The translations under genes and the position numbers were made by a program. Under the pieces are notes generated by a model. That model was not told the origin of the DNA, did not search any database, and saw only the letters and a program-made list of their open reading frames with translations. Positions 24,079 to 33,457 of a DNA stretch of 64,000 nt are shown in pieces. The DNA comes from CAYNHQ01 sp964397255. GTDB lineage: Bacteria; Bdellovibrionota_G; JALEGL01; DATDPG01. The DNA lies in the NCBI GenBank assembly GCA_964397255.1, contig CAYNHQ010000008.1, positions 1 to 64,000 on the forward strand. Reading direction: 5' to 3'. How positions within the stretch are numbered: position 1 is the first letter of the stretch; every line of letters starts with the position of its first letter.

Positions 24079-25764
24079 CTATACCTTCGCCGGCAATGCC
24101 ACTTCGGGTAGTTCAACCAAAAGCCACGATAGACCGCCCCATAACAGTGTAGGAAGTGTTTGAGTGGCATGGAGGATCAGCGCGAATCCAAGAGCGCGGG
24201 GGGCTGGAATTCCGAAAATGGCGAGAGAAAGCACGATAGCACCTTCAAACGCTCCCAGTCGGGCGGGGGCGGAGGGAATGAACATGCTGACCGTTAACGC
24301 TAGGGCGATGACCGGAACGGCCCAGATGGAAACATGCAGGGCGCAGGCCCGAACCATGACCGAAAGAGAGGCAAAATAAGTCCCCCACGCGACTAGATAA
24401 TAAAGGAAAGCAAAAAACATCCGTCGGTGTTCACGGATCGAACGAAGGCCGTCAAGCCAGCGATGCTTTGTTTTTCCGACCAAAAGGTAGACCAACAGTA
24501 GGGTCGACAAAATGAGCACGCCGAATTGAACAAGGGAGAGACGAAGAAATTTAGGAAGGGGGGAGAAAAACATAGCGACCGCTAGCAGAGGAAGGAGGGC
24601 GACTCCGTTGATCAGTCCTTCCAGAATCGTGGTTGAAAGTCCGTAAATGCGGCGAATTTTTTCTTTACGACCCAGAAGATCGGCCCGGCTTAAATCTCCT
24701 CCGCGGAAAGGGAGCAGGTTGTTCATCAAGTTGCCGACCAAGTAATAGGCAAGGGCGCTTCGGCGCCGCACAGGACGCATCGGTAAAATCAATTCCCGCC
24801 ACGCCTGGCTCTTGAGAGTTAGCGACAAAAAATCCAAAGCTATACTGGCCAGAAGGAGCGCAGGAGTTGCAACCATGAGGTTGCGCTGAATCTCAAAGGG
24901 CTCAAACGAACGAAGCACATACAGAATCCCGATCACCGTGATAAAGCAGCCCAGGAGCAGCGGTCCGAGTTCAATTCGGCGTTTAGGATGCGGAAAAAGT
25001 TCAGATAGGGTCAAAAATGAAAATCCCTCTTCGCGAAGGTTTTGAACCAAAGGGGTCACCGCAGCGACGGTTTGCGAGCGATCCTCTTGATTTCCACCGC
25101 CGTCTCCGTCGTGGAGCAGAATCACATCACCGGGACGAATTCCTTGGGTGACTCTTTCCGCAATGGTTTTGGCATCGACCCGATCGGTGTCCCAAACGCC
25201 GCGGCTCCAGCCGGCAAGCCGATATCCCCGGCTGTTTGCAATGCGGCGAATCAGAAAATTTTTGATTCCGTGAGGGGGGCGGAACCATCGGTTCTTTGGA
25301 AGCGGCACAATGGCCTCCACCGATTTTTCCCATCTAGTCATCTCGGAGCCGATTGTTTTTGGGCTGGCGAGACCCAGTTTTCGGTGGGTGTAACCATGGC
25401 TGCCGATTTCATGTCCATCGGCAATGATTCTGCGGACCAACTCCGGATGTTGTTCGGCCTGCCGACCCAGAATAAAAAACGTGGCCCGGATGTTTAAGGA
25501 CTTCAGTCGATCCAGCAGGTCTGAGGTGTGCCTAGGGTCCGGGCCGTCGTCAAAGGTCAGGGCAAGTTGTTTTACTTTGGATGCCCCGCGCCAGTATGTT
25601 GCGCCCGCCAAATCAAATCGGATCCAAAAATAATCCAGGAGGAGAAGCCCGAATCCAAACCAAATCACGGAAGCAAACCACCAGCCTTGAATAAGAACCT
25701 GAATCAAGACGCTGCTGTAAGCAATGCTGAAAAACGCAACGAGAAATCGGACCCGATTAGGCAT
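24079..25764 (-). CDS. Fusion of NodB polysaccharide deacetylase and LPG-synthase-type (UPF0104) membrane domain
   Basis: The 561-aa protein has two N-terminal helices, a NodB catalytic domain (residues 65-265; TFDDGPD with Asp72-Asp73, and SHGYTH with metal ligands His123 and His127; later RPPHG and ILLHDGDG), then about eight membrane helices (residues 280-555) of the lysylphosphatidylglycerol-synthase/AglD-like transmembrane family, with the NLMNNLLPFRGGDLSRA and PSAPARLGAFEG signatures. Deacetylation of a lipid-linked glycan near the membrane, together with lipid or glycan flipping, is a reasonable inference. The start at 25764 overlaps the upstream GT4 stop by 8 bases. Confidence 0.85.
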   Translation of the reverse strand: MPNRVRFLVAFFSIAYSSVLIQVLIQGWWFASVIWFGFGLLLLDYFWIRFDLAGATYWRGASKVKQLALTFDDGPDPRHTSDLLDRLKSLNIRATFFILGRQAEQHPELVRRIIADGHEIGSHGYTHRKLGLASPKTIGSEMTRWEKSVEAIVPLPKNRWFRPPHGIKNFLIRRIANSRGYRLAGWSRGVWDTDRVDAKTIAERVTQGIRPGDVILLHDGDGGGNQEDRSQTVAAVTPLVQNLREEGFSFLTLSELFPHPKRRIELGPLLLGCFITVIGILYVLRSFEPFEIQRNLMVATPALLLASIALDFLSLTLKSQAWRELILPMRPVRRRSALAYYLVGNLMNNLLPFRGGDLSRADLLGRKEKIRRIYGLSTTILEGLINGVALLPLLAVAMFFSPLPKFLRLSLVQFGVLILSTLLLVYLLVGKTKHRWLDGLRSIREHRRMFFAFLYYLVAWGTYFASLSVMVRACALHVSIWAVPVIALALTVSMFIPSAPARLGAFEGAIVLSLAIFGIPAPRALGFALILHATQTLPTLLWGGLSWLLVELPEVALPAKV

Positions 25765-26890
25765 GTAAACGCCGATTTTGAACTGAAAGGATCTGTTCGT
25801 AATAGGCAAGGATGGACTGGCTGACCTTCCCCCACGAGAATTCAGCTGCTCTTTGCCGCCCGCATGCCGCGAAACGGCGACGCAAGTCCACATCCTGTGC
25901 CAGGCGGGTCAAGACGTCGCACAACGTTTGCGGGTTGTCTTGGTCGAAAAGAAGGCCGTCCTTTCCATGGCGCAACAGATCTGCGAAACCTCGAATATTC
26001 GAAGCGACCACCGGCAACCCCGCTGCCATCGCTTCCAAAAGAGTGATTCCAAACGAGCCTTTGCGGGCGGGATAACAAAAGACGTCTGAAGAAGCGAAGA
26101 CATCCGGACGTTCCCGATTGATCGCCCCTATGAATCTGACATCGCCGCGAAGATCCGCCGGCACAAGTTTTTCGTAATGGGGTCGCAGCGGGCCGTCTCC
26201 GGCGATTACCAGCCGGGCTTTGATCCCCTGTGCACGCAGCATGGCGTAAGCGTTGATCAATGTATCCAGTCCGTTTCTGGGGTCGAAGCGCCCAAGGAAA
26301 AGGATCGTGAACGTTCCGTCTTTCATTTCGGGAAGCAGTCTGCCGTTGGCAAACCAATCGACGTCTACGCCGTTGGGAATCACTGTGGCATTGATATCGA
26401 AATAGCGCTGCATCGATTCCACGCAGATCGGCGAAATGGCCACGATGCCATCGTGGTGGTTCAAAATCTCCTGACACTGCCGCTGAAACATTTCGTAAAA
26501 CCGATTTTGCTGAAAGTCGGTGTGGATCGTCCCGACCGTGGGTGAAGTTCGATACCGCACCGCAAGAAGGGGGAGAACCGGTGTTAATGCGGCGTGCACG
26601 TGAACAATGTCAAAAGACTCGGATTTAAGGAAAGAGCGCACCTCCCTCCCAATACTTGTCGACAGCGTCACCCGAGCGATAGAACCGTTTGAAAAAATTT
26701 TGACGCTTCTTCCCATACGGCGAATTTTCAGTCGCGACGGAATCAGTGTAGGGTCAATGTCACCAGCGTGGGACGTGAGGAGCGTAACCTCATGACCCCG
26801 ATTCAAACATTGGCGGGAAAATTGATACACATGTTCCGTGATCCCTCCCAGAACCGGGTAGTAATATTCACTGACAAGGCAGATACGCAT
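25757..26890 (-). CDS. GT4-family glycosyltransferase (PimA-like)
   Basis: The 377-aa GT-B enzyme starts MRICLVSEYYYPVLGGITEH (glycine-rich donor loop) and has the retaining GT4 signature KGSFGITLLEAMAAGLPVV in the C-terminal Rossmann domain, with PNGVDVDWF and LFLGRFDPRNGLD in front. It probably transfers mannose or glucose from a nucleotide sugar to a lipid acceptor. It is translationally coupled to the NodB fusion gene, so the two likely work on the same glycolipid. Confidence 0.92.
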   Translation of the reverse strand: MRICLVSEYYYPVLGGITEHVYQFSRQCLNRGHEVTLLTSHAGDIDPTLIPSRLKIRRMGRSVKIFSNGSIARVTLSTSIGREVRSFLKSESFDIVHVHAALTPVLPLLAVRYRTSPTVGTIHTDFQQNRFYEMFQRQCQEILNHHDGIVAISPICVESMQRYFDINATVIPNGVDVDWFANGRLLPEMKDGTFTILFLGRFDPRNGLDTLINAYAMLRAQGIKARLVIAGDGPLRPHYEKLVPADLRGDVRFIGAINRERPDVFASSDVFCYPARKGSFGITLLEAMAAGLPVVASNIRGFADLLRHGKDGLLFDQDNPQTLCDVLTRLAQDVDLRRRFAACGRQRAAEFSWGKVSQSILAYYEQILSVQNRRLHA

Positions 26891-27045
26891 TAATCAGCGG
26901 ACTTCCAAACCGTGTTTAGGAGACAAGTGACAATCACCGCGCTAACAACCAAAATTTGGACGCACTGGTTAAACAGGGTTTTGCACCAATTCATGGCATT
27001 TTCATACACGAGGGCCGATCGGGCGGCAATAAGGGTCTAGCCAGC

Positions 27046-29508
27046 ATGTTCGGCATGAATTCTCGCAAATGGGCCTCCTTGTTTACGCGCTCACCGTTGC
27101 TCTGCCTTCTCTTTCTGGCGGCGACGAGTGTTCCATGCATCCAGATCGCTCGGCATCTAGAACTTCAAAGTGATTTTCGGTTTCTCCTTCCCCAAAACCG
27201 CCCCAGCGTCGTGGAGATGAACCGTCTGATCGAAAAAGTTGGAGGGGTCGGCAACCTGATTGTCGCGGTGGAATGCGAGGATGCCAAAGCCACAGAGCGT
27301 TTTTTAGAAGACCTGGCCGTTCGTTTACGGCGGTTGCCGTCCGGATATATCCGATACGTTGAATACAACATCACGGAATCAAAAAAATTCTATGAGGACA
27401 ACAGATTCCTATACATGGATCTGGAAGATCTTCAGAAAATATATGAACGTCTGGATCGGAAGATCCGGTATGAAAAGCTCCGAAACAACCCTCTTTATTT
27501 TTCGCTCGATGATCAAAAAGTTGAATTCAACGTCGACGACATTGAAGCAAAATATAAAAATCGAGATTCTTCCAGCGACTATTACGACGGATATTTCTTC
27601 AGCAAGGATCGCAAACTTGCGGCCTTTGTGATCAAGCCGTACGGAGTTTCCACCGGCACCGCGTTTGCCAAGGACTTAATTGGCTGGGTTCAAGAGGGGG
27701 TGAACGATCTTCATCCGGCCCGGTATCACCCGTCGATGAAGATCAACTACATGGGCAAATTCAAGGACACGCTGGACGAATACGACCAGTTGCGGATCGA
27801 CACGCTGGAAACCCTCGGGCTTTGCCTTTTGCTCGTCGCGGTAGCGATCTTTTTGTACTTCAAAAGGATTCGCATGGTCTGGCTTCCGACGGTGCCACTT
27901 TTCCTAGGAGTCGCTTGGACATTCGCGCTTACAGCTCTTCACATTGGCCATCTCAATTCCCAGACCGTCTTTTTAGGGAGCATCATTGTCGGAAACGGCG
28001 TGAACAGTGGGATCATTCTCATGGCGCGCTATTTGGAAGAGCGCCGAAAAAGGAGTTCAGTCGAAAATGCTTTAGCGGTTACGATTGATACAACATGGCT
28101 CGGTACGTTCACCGCGGCACTGACCACCAGCTGTTCCTTTGCCACGCTCGCGTTTGCCACTACGAAGGGATTTAGCGAATTTGGATTTATCGGCGGTGTC
28201 GGAATGATGCTCTGCTGGTTGGCGACCTACGCCTGCCTGCCGCCGCTTCTGGTGTTGTCCGAACGGATCGCTCCGATCGTCGAGGAAAAGCAAGACAAGG
28301 CTCAGCCGTGGGGGTTCTTTCTTCGTTCCTTGGGGCGTGTCGTCACACGTTCCGGTTTTGCCGTGAGAGTGCTCGGTCTTTTTCTCATCTTGGTCAGTCT
28401 TTTCGCGTATAGCCAATTCGTTCGAAACTCCATGGAGTACAATTTTGCGAAGCTTCGGAATCGGCCACAAGCGCACGAGGGCGAAAAAACCTTGGCCGGG
28501 CGAGTAGACGACATTTTCAAACAGGACCTTTCCCCTGTTGTCATCCTTCTACAAGACAAAGCGCAAGCCCCATACATCTGCGATGCGGTTATGCGAATGG
28601 AATCGGGTGAGTCTGAAAGTGCCAAGACCATCGATACCTGTAAGACGCTCAATAGCTATCTTCCGGAACGGCAGGAAGAAAAGCTTCTGATGATCAGAAA
28701 AGTACACCGTCTGGTGGCGGACCGTTCCTTGAATTTCATCGATTCGGATTTTCAAAAAAATCTAAAAGACCTCCGGAGCCAAACGGATCGAAAAGCATTG
28801 TCGATTTCAGATCTCCCCGTTGCCATCAAACGCAATTTTCAAGAACTCGACAACCGATTGGGAAGAATCGCCTACGTATTTCCACGCCGTTCCACCGATC
28901 TCTCGAACGGGAAAAACCTGATCCACTTTGCGGACATGCTGAGCCATTTGCGGCTTTCGGATGGAAGCGTAGCCCGCATGTCGGGAGAAGCGGCGATATT
29001 CGCCGATCTCTTGCGCGCCATCAAACACGACGGACCTTTGGCGACGATCGCTTCATTTTTGATTGTGTCCCTCATCGTGATTCTGGGGTATCGGAACCTG
29101 ACATCAATTATATATATTGTAGGGGGGCTGATTGCCGGGATCATCTTCCTGTTTGGACTGCAGGCCGCCCTTGAGATCAAACTCAATTTCTTTAACTTTA
29201 TCGCACTCCCTGTGACGTTCGGCATCGGCGTTGAATACGGCGTGAATTTCTGGCAGCGATATCGATTGGAAGGGGCCGGCTCAATTCCCAAAGTCCTCGA
29301 AAGTGTCGGAGGTGCTATCATCCTTTGTTCCCTGACGACCATCGTGGGGTATGCAACGCTCACCACGGCCCGAAACCAGGCGCTCGCCTCTTTTGGGTGG
29401 CTTGGACTATTGGGAGAGGTAGCTTGTCTTTTCGCGGCTCTTTTCATGATGCCCGCGGTATTGCAATTCCTCGAGATGCGAGAAGGCCGTCAGTCCAGTC
29501 GACGATAG
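27046..29508 (+). CDS. MMPL/patched-type RND lipid transporter
   Basis: About 820 aa with two sets of six helices, each preceded by a large periplasmic loop. The first block contains SIIVGNGVNSGIILMARYLEER and the second LPVTFGIGVEYGVNFWQRY, both carrying the family's helix-4 motif. The closest known plan is the hopanoid/lipid exporter HpnN group. The open frame begins at a TTG at 26956; I chose the ATG at 27046 because it lies just before the first hydrophobic segment, with the ATG at 27055 as alternative. The 3' end overlaps the convergent GT-C gene by 19 bases. Confidence 0.82.
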   Translation: MFGMNSRKWASLFTRSPLLCLLFLAATSVPCIQIARHLELQSDFRFLLPQNRPSVVEMNRLIEKVGGVGNLIVAVECEDAKATERFLEDLAVRLRRLPSGYIRYVEYNITESKKFYEDNRFLYMDLEDLQKIYERLDRKIRYEKLRNNPLYFSLDDQKVEFNVDDIEAKYKNRDSSSDYYDGYFFSKDRKLAAFVIKPYGVSTGTAFAKDLIGWVQEGVNDLHPARYHPSMKINYMGKFKDTLDEYDQLRIDTLETLGLCLLLVAVAIFLYFKRIRMVWLPTVPLFLGVAWTFALTALHIGHLNSQTVFLGSIIVGNGVNSGIILMARYLEERRKRSSVENALAVTIDTTWLGTFTAALTTSCSFATLAFATTKGFSEFGFIGGVGMMLCWLATYACLPPLLVLSERIAPIVEEKQDKAQPWGFFLRSLGRVVTRSGFAVRVLGLFLILVSLFAYSQFVRNSMEYNFAKLRNRPQAHEGEKTLAGRVDDIFKQDLSPVVILLQDKAQAPYICDAVMRMESGESESAKTIDTCKTLNSYLPERQEEKLLMIRKVHRLVADRSLNFIDSDFQKNLKDLRSQTDRKALSISDLPVAIKRNFQELDNRLGRIAYVFPRRSTDLSNGKNLIHFADMLSHLRLSDGSVARMSGEAAIFADLLRAIKHDGPLATIASFLIVSLIVILGYRNLTSIIYIVGGLIAGIIFLFGLQAALEIKLNFFNFIALPVTFGIGVEYGVNFWQRYRLEGAGSIPKVLESVGGAIILCSLTTIVGYATLTTARNQALASFGWLGLLGEVACLFAALFMMPAVLQFLEMREGRQSSRR

Positions 29509-31046
29509 AATACCGCGTCACCCACAGAGTCTTCCCGGCGGTAATGGGAGGACACATAGCTAGCGAACGCAGGAAAGCTTTCAATTGGAAATTTTCCGTA
29601 CGATTTGATTCCTCCGGCCGCTGTGTCCAGCAACCATTTGGGCCTCTGACGTTCGAGATCCTCAAAAACCATCGGCCACGCCCATAAAAGGGCGTTGGCA
29701 CGCGGATCGATGGTGTCCAATTCTTCCGAAGGGGTAGCCGGAGACAGTCCGGTCAAGTAATTGCAGAACGTAAAGCGGACACCCGGTCGACGATCGGCAT
29801 AATAGTAAATTTGCGGAACATTACCCCATACCCAAATCGTATCCGATGGAGCGGTTCGGGCAGCCACGGTTCGTCCAATCAGACGAAAGTCGGGGTCGTC
29901 CGAATTCAGAATCGGCTGACTCATTTCAGGCCAAATCGCAACAACAAAACTCAGTAAAGAAGGAACTCCAAGGCACAATATCCCTCGGCGCGTTCCCAAG
30001 CGAAAGGCAAAGCCTGCAGCGAGAAGCGCCAGCGTCAGCTCAGGCTGAAGAAAATAGTGGCCAAAAAAACGGCGGCCCACACCGACCGCCATGAGTGAAG
30101 CGAGCGACCAAGCTGCAAGGAACGCCTTTTTTGTAACGAAATCGTCCATGTTTTTTCCGCGGATCAAACGAAGGAGTGAAATCAGGCCACCGGTGTAGAG
30201 CACGAAGCTGGGAAGCACAACCCCAACGAGTTGAAGACTCAATCGTTTAAGGGCCCAGGACCACGGCGGTCCTTGGGCGATATAACTTGTATTGAAACGC
30301 ACGCCCCACCGAAGCGCGTCACCCAGAGCATCCCGGTGGTAAAAATAGGCTCCCATTAAAACAATCGGGGTGACAAAACCGGCACCCCACATTAGAACCG
30401 AAGAAAAAACCGTCCGAAATCGTTTTTTATTTATTTCACCCAAAAGCAACATCGGCATGGCTACGAAGAGAATCGCCGCCTGATATTTGTACAGCGTCGC
30501 AATGCCACAGAAGATTCCAGCTACCACGTCGAGAAAACGACGTCGGTCTCTTGCTTCGATCGCGCACCAGACCGCCAGCGCGATCGGCAAATTCATCAGC
30601 AGCTCGCCATTAACAGCTAACCCATCCACCGGTTGCTTGGCCGCAGAAGACAAGGCGTATAGAACGGTGGGAAAAATTGAATACGAAGGCACGAGAATGC
30701 GGCGGGCAATGGCATATAAGACGAGGCAAGAGCCAAACACGAAAATCAGGCCGCAAAAATGGACGAGGTGAATTCCCAAGTCTTTTTCCGTTCCTCCCAA
30801 AGCGCGTGCCATCCACAGTGCGGCCGCATAGGTGTATACAATTCCCGGGGGTTTGTGGTCCACGGTATCTCGGTACATCACGCCGCCAGCGTTCACTACG
30901 CGCGCCATGGCGTAATAAATTCCTTCGTCATCGGAGATCACACCGTAACGAAATGCGGGTAGCCTTGTGAGGACGCACAAAAGAACCACCAGACATAAAA
31001 CTTTAAGGTTTGGATGGGAGCGCCACGAAATCATCGTAATCTCCAA
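29490..31046 (-). CDS. GT-C fold membrane glycosyltransferase (ArnT/PMT type)
   Basis: The 518-aa protein has about eleven helices. The first periplasmic loop holds an acidic motif (YGVISDDEGIYYAMAR near residue 38) and a following DTVDHKPPGIVYTYA, as in polyprenyl-phosphate-hexose-dependent transferases. The C-terminal soluble domain includes IWVWGNVPQIYYYADR. It probably moves a sugar from a lipid carrier to an envelope acceptor in the periplasm. The start overlaps the end of the DUF3047 gene by 44 bases. Confidence 0.85.
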   Translation of the reverse strand: MEITMISWRSHPNLKVLCLVVLLCVLTRLPAFRYGVISDDEGIYYAMARVVNAGGVMYRDTVDHKPPGIVYTYAAALWMARALGGTEKDLGIHLVHFCGLIFVFGSCLVLYAIARRILVPSYSIFPTVLYALSSAAKQPVDGLAVNGELLMNLPIALAVWCAIEARDRRRFLDVVAGIFCGIATLYKYQAAILFVAMPMLLLGEINKKRFRTVFSSVLMWGAGFVTPIVLMGAYFYHRDALGDALRWGVRFNTSYIAQGPPWSWALKRLSLQLVGVVLPSFVLYTGGLISLLRLIRGKNMDDFVTKKAFLAAWSLASLMAVGVGRRFFGHYFLQPELTLALLAAGFAFRLGTRRGILCLGVPSLLSFVVAIWPEMSQPILNSDDPDFRLIGRTVAARTAPSDTIWVWGNVPQIYYYADRRPGVRFTFCNYLTGLSPATPSEELDTIDPRANALLWAWPMVFEDLERQRPKWLLDTAAGGIKSYGKFPIESFPAFASYVSSHYRREDSVGDAVFYRRLD

Positions 31047-31683
31047 TGGATTCGGAATGAGTTTGGTCGCCGTCCGTCAATACGCCTATCCCGAAAGCTT
31101 TCTTTGGAGGACTGGCACCAAAGGCGGCTGTAAAATCCTTTTGAAGGTCCACCGTCTCCTCTTTCCATTCGTTCAAAGGTGGGCCGAAGCGAATAGCCAG
31201 CACGCGTGTTTTCCAGAACCAAGTTGACCCGGGCGCTGTTAGCCACTCCCCCGAGGGATGCGCCAAACACCAGACGTATTTGATGACCCGCTTTTTTAGC
31301 CCGCTTTCAAAATAGATGTAAACACTTGCAGCGGTATCGTTTGGGCCGCTCGACCCCTCCTGCGGGTTGTTGGGGAACTTTTCCACTTTCCAGCGCCATC
31401 GGAGAAGGGGGGTTTCGTGAAGGTTAATATTGAACTTGAGGTAGGCAATGTTCCCTTCACGACCGGGAATGGGAGCCGCGTGGAGGTAATGATTGTTTGT
31501 CTCCTGCGAAATGATGTATTCCGGATGTTCTTTGAGCATCGGATGACGGGTTTCCCAGTGGAAACCTGTTCCTTCGAAATTCTCAATGGAAACGGTCCGG
31601 TTAGCAGAGTCGTTTGAAAGCAACGCCCTCGGGGTGAAGGCACACAGGAGAATAAAAATATCTATCCGGAATGCTCGAGTCAT
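31003..31683 (-). CDS. DUF3047 family protein
   Basis: The 226-aa protein has a hydrophobic N-terminal signal-like segment and a beta-rich domain with LLRWRWKVEKFP, AASVYIYFESG and a C-terminal GDYDDFVAL, which are typical of DUF3047. The family is periplasmic and of unknown function. It overlaps the downstream glycosyltransferase gene by 44 bases, so is likely co-expressed with it. Confidence 0.85.
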   Translation of the reverse strand: MTRAFRIDIFILLCAFTPRALLSNDSANRTVSIENFEGTGFHWETRHPMLKEHPEYIISQETNNHYLHAAPIPGREGNIAYLKFNINLHETPLLRWRWKVEKFPNNPQEGSSGPNDTAASVYIYFESGLKKRVIKYVWCLAHPSGEWLTAPGSTWFWKTRVLAIRFGPPLNEWKEETVDLQKDFTAAFGASPPKKAFGIGVLTDGDQTHSESIGDYDDFVALPSKP

Positions 31684-31716
31684 AGCCCCCCAATACTATA
31701 AGAGCTTTTCCCACAG

Positions 31717-31757
31717 CTACTCAATTGAGCTACCGCTTTCGCCACTAATCTTCGCCT
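31717..31757. repeat. Displaced copy of the RND pump gene 3' end
   Basis: About 40 bases match 24030-24070 with roughly two mismatches, covering codons for a TQLxYRFR tail, the stop and the start of the 3' flank. Here no RND gene precedes it. It abuts and slightly overlaps the 3' end of the paralogous outer-membrane barrel gene at 31745. Confidence 0.75.
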
Positions 31758-32524
31758 GAAAAGTTCCATTCCCAGGCAAACACAATCTGCCAGGACAGGT
31801 CGTGTCTAATAATTCCCCCTTCTTCAAATTTCAAATACCGATTGATGTGTTCGGCGAAACCAACCAGCGCCTCAAACCCCGTTTCGCCTGATCCGGGGCT
31901 CCCTAACCCGGGCGTACCTTGAATTCCGCCCGATCCTATCGTGCCGACTCCTTCTGTTTCCAAAACCAAAAAGTGATTGAGGTCCTTTTCGGCGCCCAAA
32001 GAGATCTCAATCGTGTCACCAGATCCTCCTACGAATGTGTAAAGAACGTTGAAATCAAGATCGACGACGACCAAGTCCTTACTGAAAATGAGTCCAATCG
32101 TATAGTCGTACTTTCCCGAGCCTAGTGTAGTGTCGCTTGCCGTGGGCCACTTCACGGTCGCTTCGGTTGAGAGCGCTGGGCGATATCTCCGTTCCGGGAT
32201 GAACTCGTACTCGACGGACGTTTCGAGTTCTCCAAAACCAGATGCGGACTTGATATCTGGAGTCTTTGAATTAACGATGGCAAAGTTCGGTTCGACGATG
32301 AATTTCAGATTTTCCAACAAGTTGTATTCAGCTAGAACAGGAAAATCGTAATCGGTCTCCTCAGCGTCTGTTTCGAACTCAAAACCTGAACCGACGGTGA
32401 GGGGCAAAGTCGACCAATAGGACGATACGGAAGGTCGCGTCTTGCGAATTCTCGCAAATGCTGAAGGAGTCCCTACAAGTGTGGCGATAACAATCCACAA
32501 CCCATAGCGAGCGATACGTTTCAA
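31745..32524 (-). CDS. Outer-membrane beta-barrel protein, paralogue of the 18228-19076 product
   Basis: The 259-aa product has a signal peptide (LKRIARYGLWIVIATLVGTP, then SAFA) and the same plan as the other barrel: GSGFEFETDAEETDYDFPVLAEYNLLENLKFIVEP near the start and EATVKWPTA in the middle. I chose the TTG at 32524 as start because the signal peptide begins there and TTGA overlaps the stop of the upstream lipoprotein gene. The frame stays open for 44 further upstream codons inside that gene, without a plausible signal peptide. Confidence 0.75.
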   Translation of the reverse strand: MKRIARYGLWIVIATLVGTPSAFARIRKTRPSVSSYWSTLPLTVGSGFEFETDAEETDYDFPVLAEYNLLENLKFIVEPNFAIVNSKTPDIKSASGFGELETSVEYEFIPERRYRPALSTEATVKWPTASDTTLGSGKYDYTIGLIFSKDLVVVDLDFNVLYTFVGGSGDTIEISLGAEKDLNHFLVLETEGVGTIGSGGIQGTPGLGSPGSGETGFEALVGFAEHINRYLKFEEGGIIRHDLSWQIVFAWEWNFSGED

Positions 32525-33231
32525 GGTCGAGTGATCGACACCAACTGAGCGACCTCTCCATCGGTCGCCTCGGTTCGGACGATGCCTATACCTCTTGCAT
32601 ACCACTTCTTTTCGGAGCCAGATTCCAACATCGACCATTCCTTCGTTCGGATGCACCCATCGAAGGTTCCTGCGGGAACCGTGATTTTGTCACCCAGTGC
32701 GATGATCTGAGCCATGTCCTCCGCTTCACCGGCGTAATACTCTTGATAATAAGGATCGCCCGGTTTTGGCTCCGCTGTCATAATGATTCCCGGCTGAGCG
32801 CCTTTGACCTGTGCTTCCCACGATCCTTTGGTACTCACCTTACCGTTCGGTAAGTATTCTTTTGTGTCTTCACCGAAATACCAGACGGTCCCTTGCTTGT
32901 CCTGGGCAAACCAGTCAAAGGTGTCCTCTTTGAGCTTGCCATCCTCCAGCACAGTATCGTGGACGACAACACACTTCACGCCGGCAATGGTCCGAGTGTC
33001 GTTTGTCATCTCGATGAGATTTTCTCTCGTCTCTCTCCCCGCTTTCTCGATGTATTTGAGTTTCGTACCGGGTACGAGCGGGTAAAATGGATTGTCAACG
33101 GTGGTTTGAAAGTTCGCCGGATCAATTTTTGGTTGGTAGGGATCTTTACGAAATCCAAGGGCGGCACAGCCTATGCCGATGAACCCAACGATCATCCCTA
33201 GCGAGATTAAAGAAAATCTATGTATACGCAT
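32521..33231 (-). CDS. Lipoprotein of unknown function
   Basis: The 236-aa product starts MRIHRFSLISLGMIVGFIGIGC with lipobox GIGC. The mature domain contains FYPLVPGTKLKYIEK, KCVVVHDTVLEDGKL and DTFDWFAQDKQGTVWYFGEDTKEY, a pattern I know from widespread uncharacterised secreted proteins. AGAGGTG precedes the ATG at 33231, which decides the start over a GTG six bases upstream. It is translationally coupled to the barrel gene (TTGA). Confidence 0.75.
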   Translation of the reverse strand: MRIHRFSLISLGMIVGFIGIGCAALGFRKDPYQPKIDPANFQTTVDNPFYPLVPGTKLKYIEKAGRETRENLIEMTNDTRTIAGVKCVVVHDTVLEDGKLKEDTFDWFAQDKQGTVWYFGEDTKEYLPNGKVSTKGSWEAQVKGAQPGIIMTAEPKPGDPYYQEYYAGEAEDMAQIIALGDKITVPAGTFDGCIRTKEWSMLESGSEKKWYARGIGIVRTEATDGEVAQLVSITRP

Positions 33232-33272
33232 TTTCACCTCTTTTCATTTTTAGAACCTCTATATAACTCATG

Positions 33273-33286
33273 TGGATTTAAATCCA
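33273..33286. promoter_or_regulatory. 14-bp perfect palindrome upstream of the lipoprotein-barrel operon
   Basis: TGGATTTAAATCCA is a perfect palindrome 42 bases upstream of the ATG at 33231, next to an AT-rich stretch (TATATA) that may contain the -10 element. It is a candidate operator. Confidence 0.4.
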
Positions 33287-33330
33287 GATCGACAAGAAAA
33301 TTGAGAACGGCTTAACTCTGCATTATCAAT

Positions 33331-33377
33331 TGCAAAAACCTTTTGCTCGACTCGCGTCTTGGAAAGAAAATTTAGAA
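33331..33377. repeat. Repeat copy C: conserved flank truncated by the group II intron
   Basis: Matches 17942-17988 at 45 of 47 bases and stops exactly at the 3' boundary of the intron. In copy B the next bases are TGGCGGAGAG; here that sequence reappears at 35501 as the 3' end of tRNA-Ser(GCT), on the other side of the insertion. Confidence 0.7.
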
Positions 33378-33417
33378 ACCGAGTAGGGAAGGGAGTGTGT
33401 CTCCCTTCCCCCTCACC

Positions 33418-33450
33418 GAACCGTACGTACAGATTTCCTGTATACGGCTC
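33418..33450 (-). ncRNA. Group II intron domain V
   Basis: Minus-strand GAGCCGTA pairs with TACGGTTC in the lower helix, a two-base bulge follows, and TACAG/CTGTA closes a GAAA-type loop. This is the catalytic domain V hairpin. Confidence 0.88.
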
Positions 33451-33457
33451 TTCCACC

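Noticed and set aside
26927..27037. A 36-codon ORF with GGAGA upstream of a GTG
   Set aside because: No hydrophobic or domain pattern, and it runs into the start region of the MMPL transporter gene.
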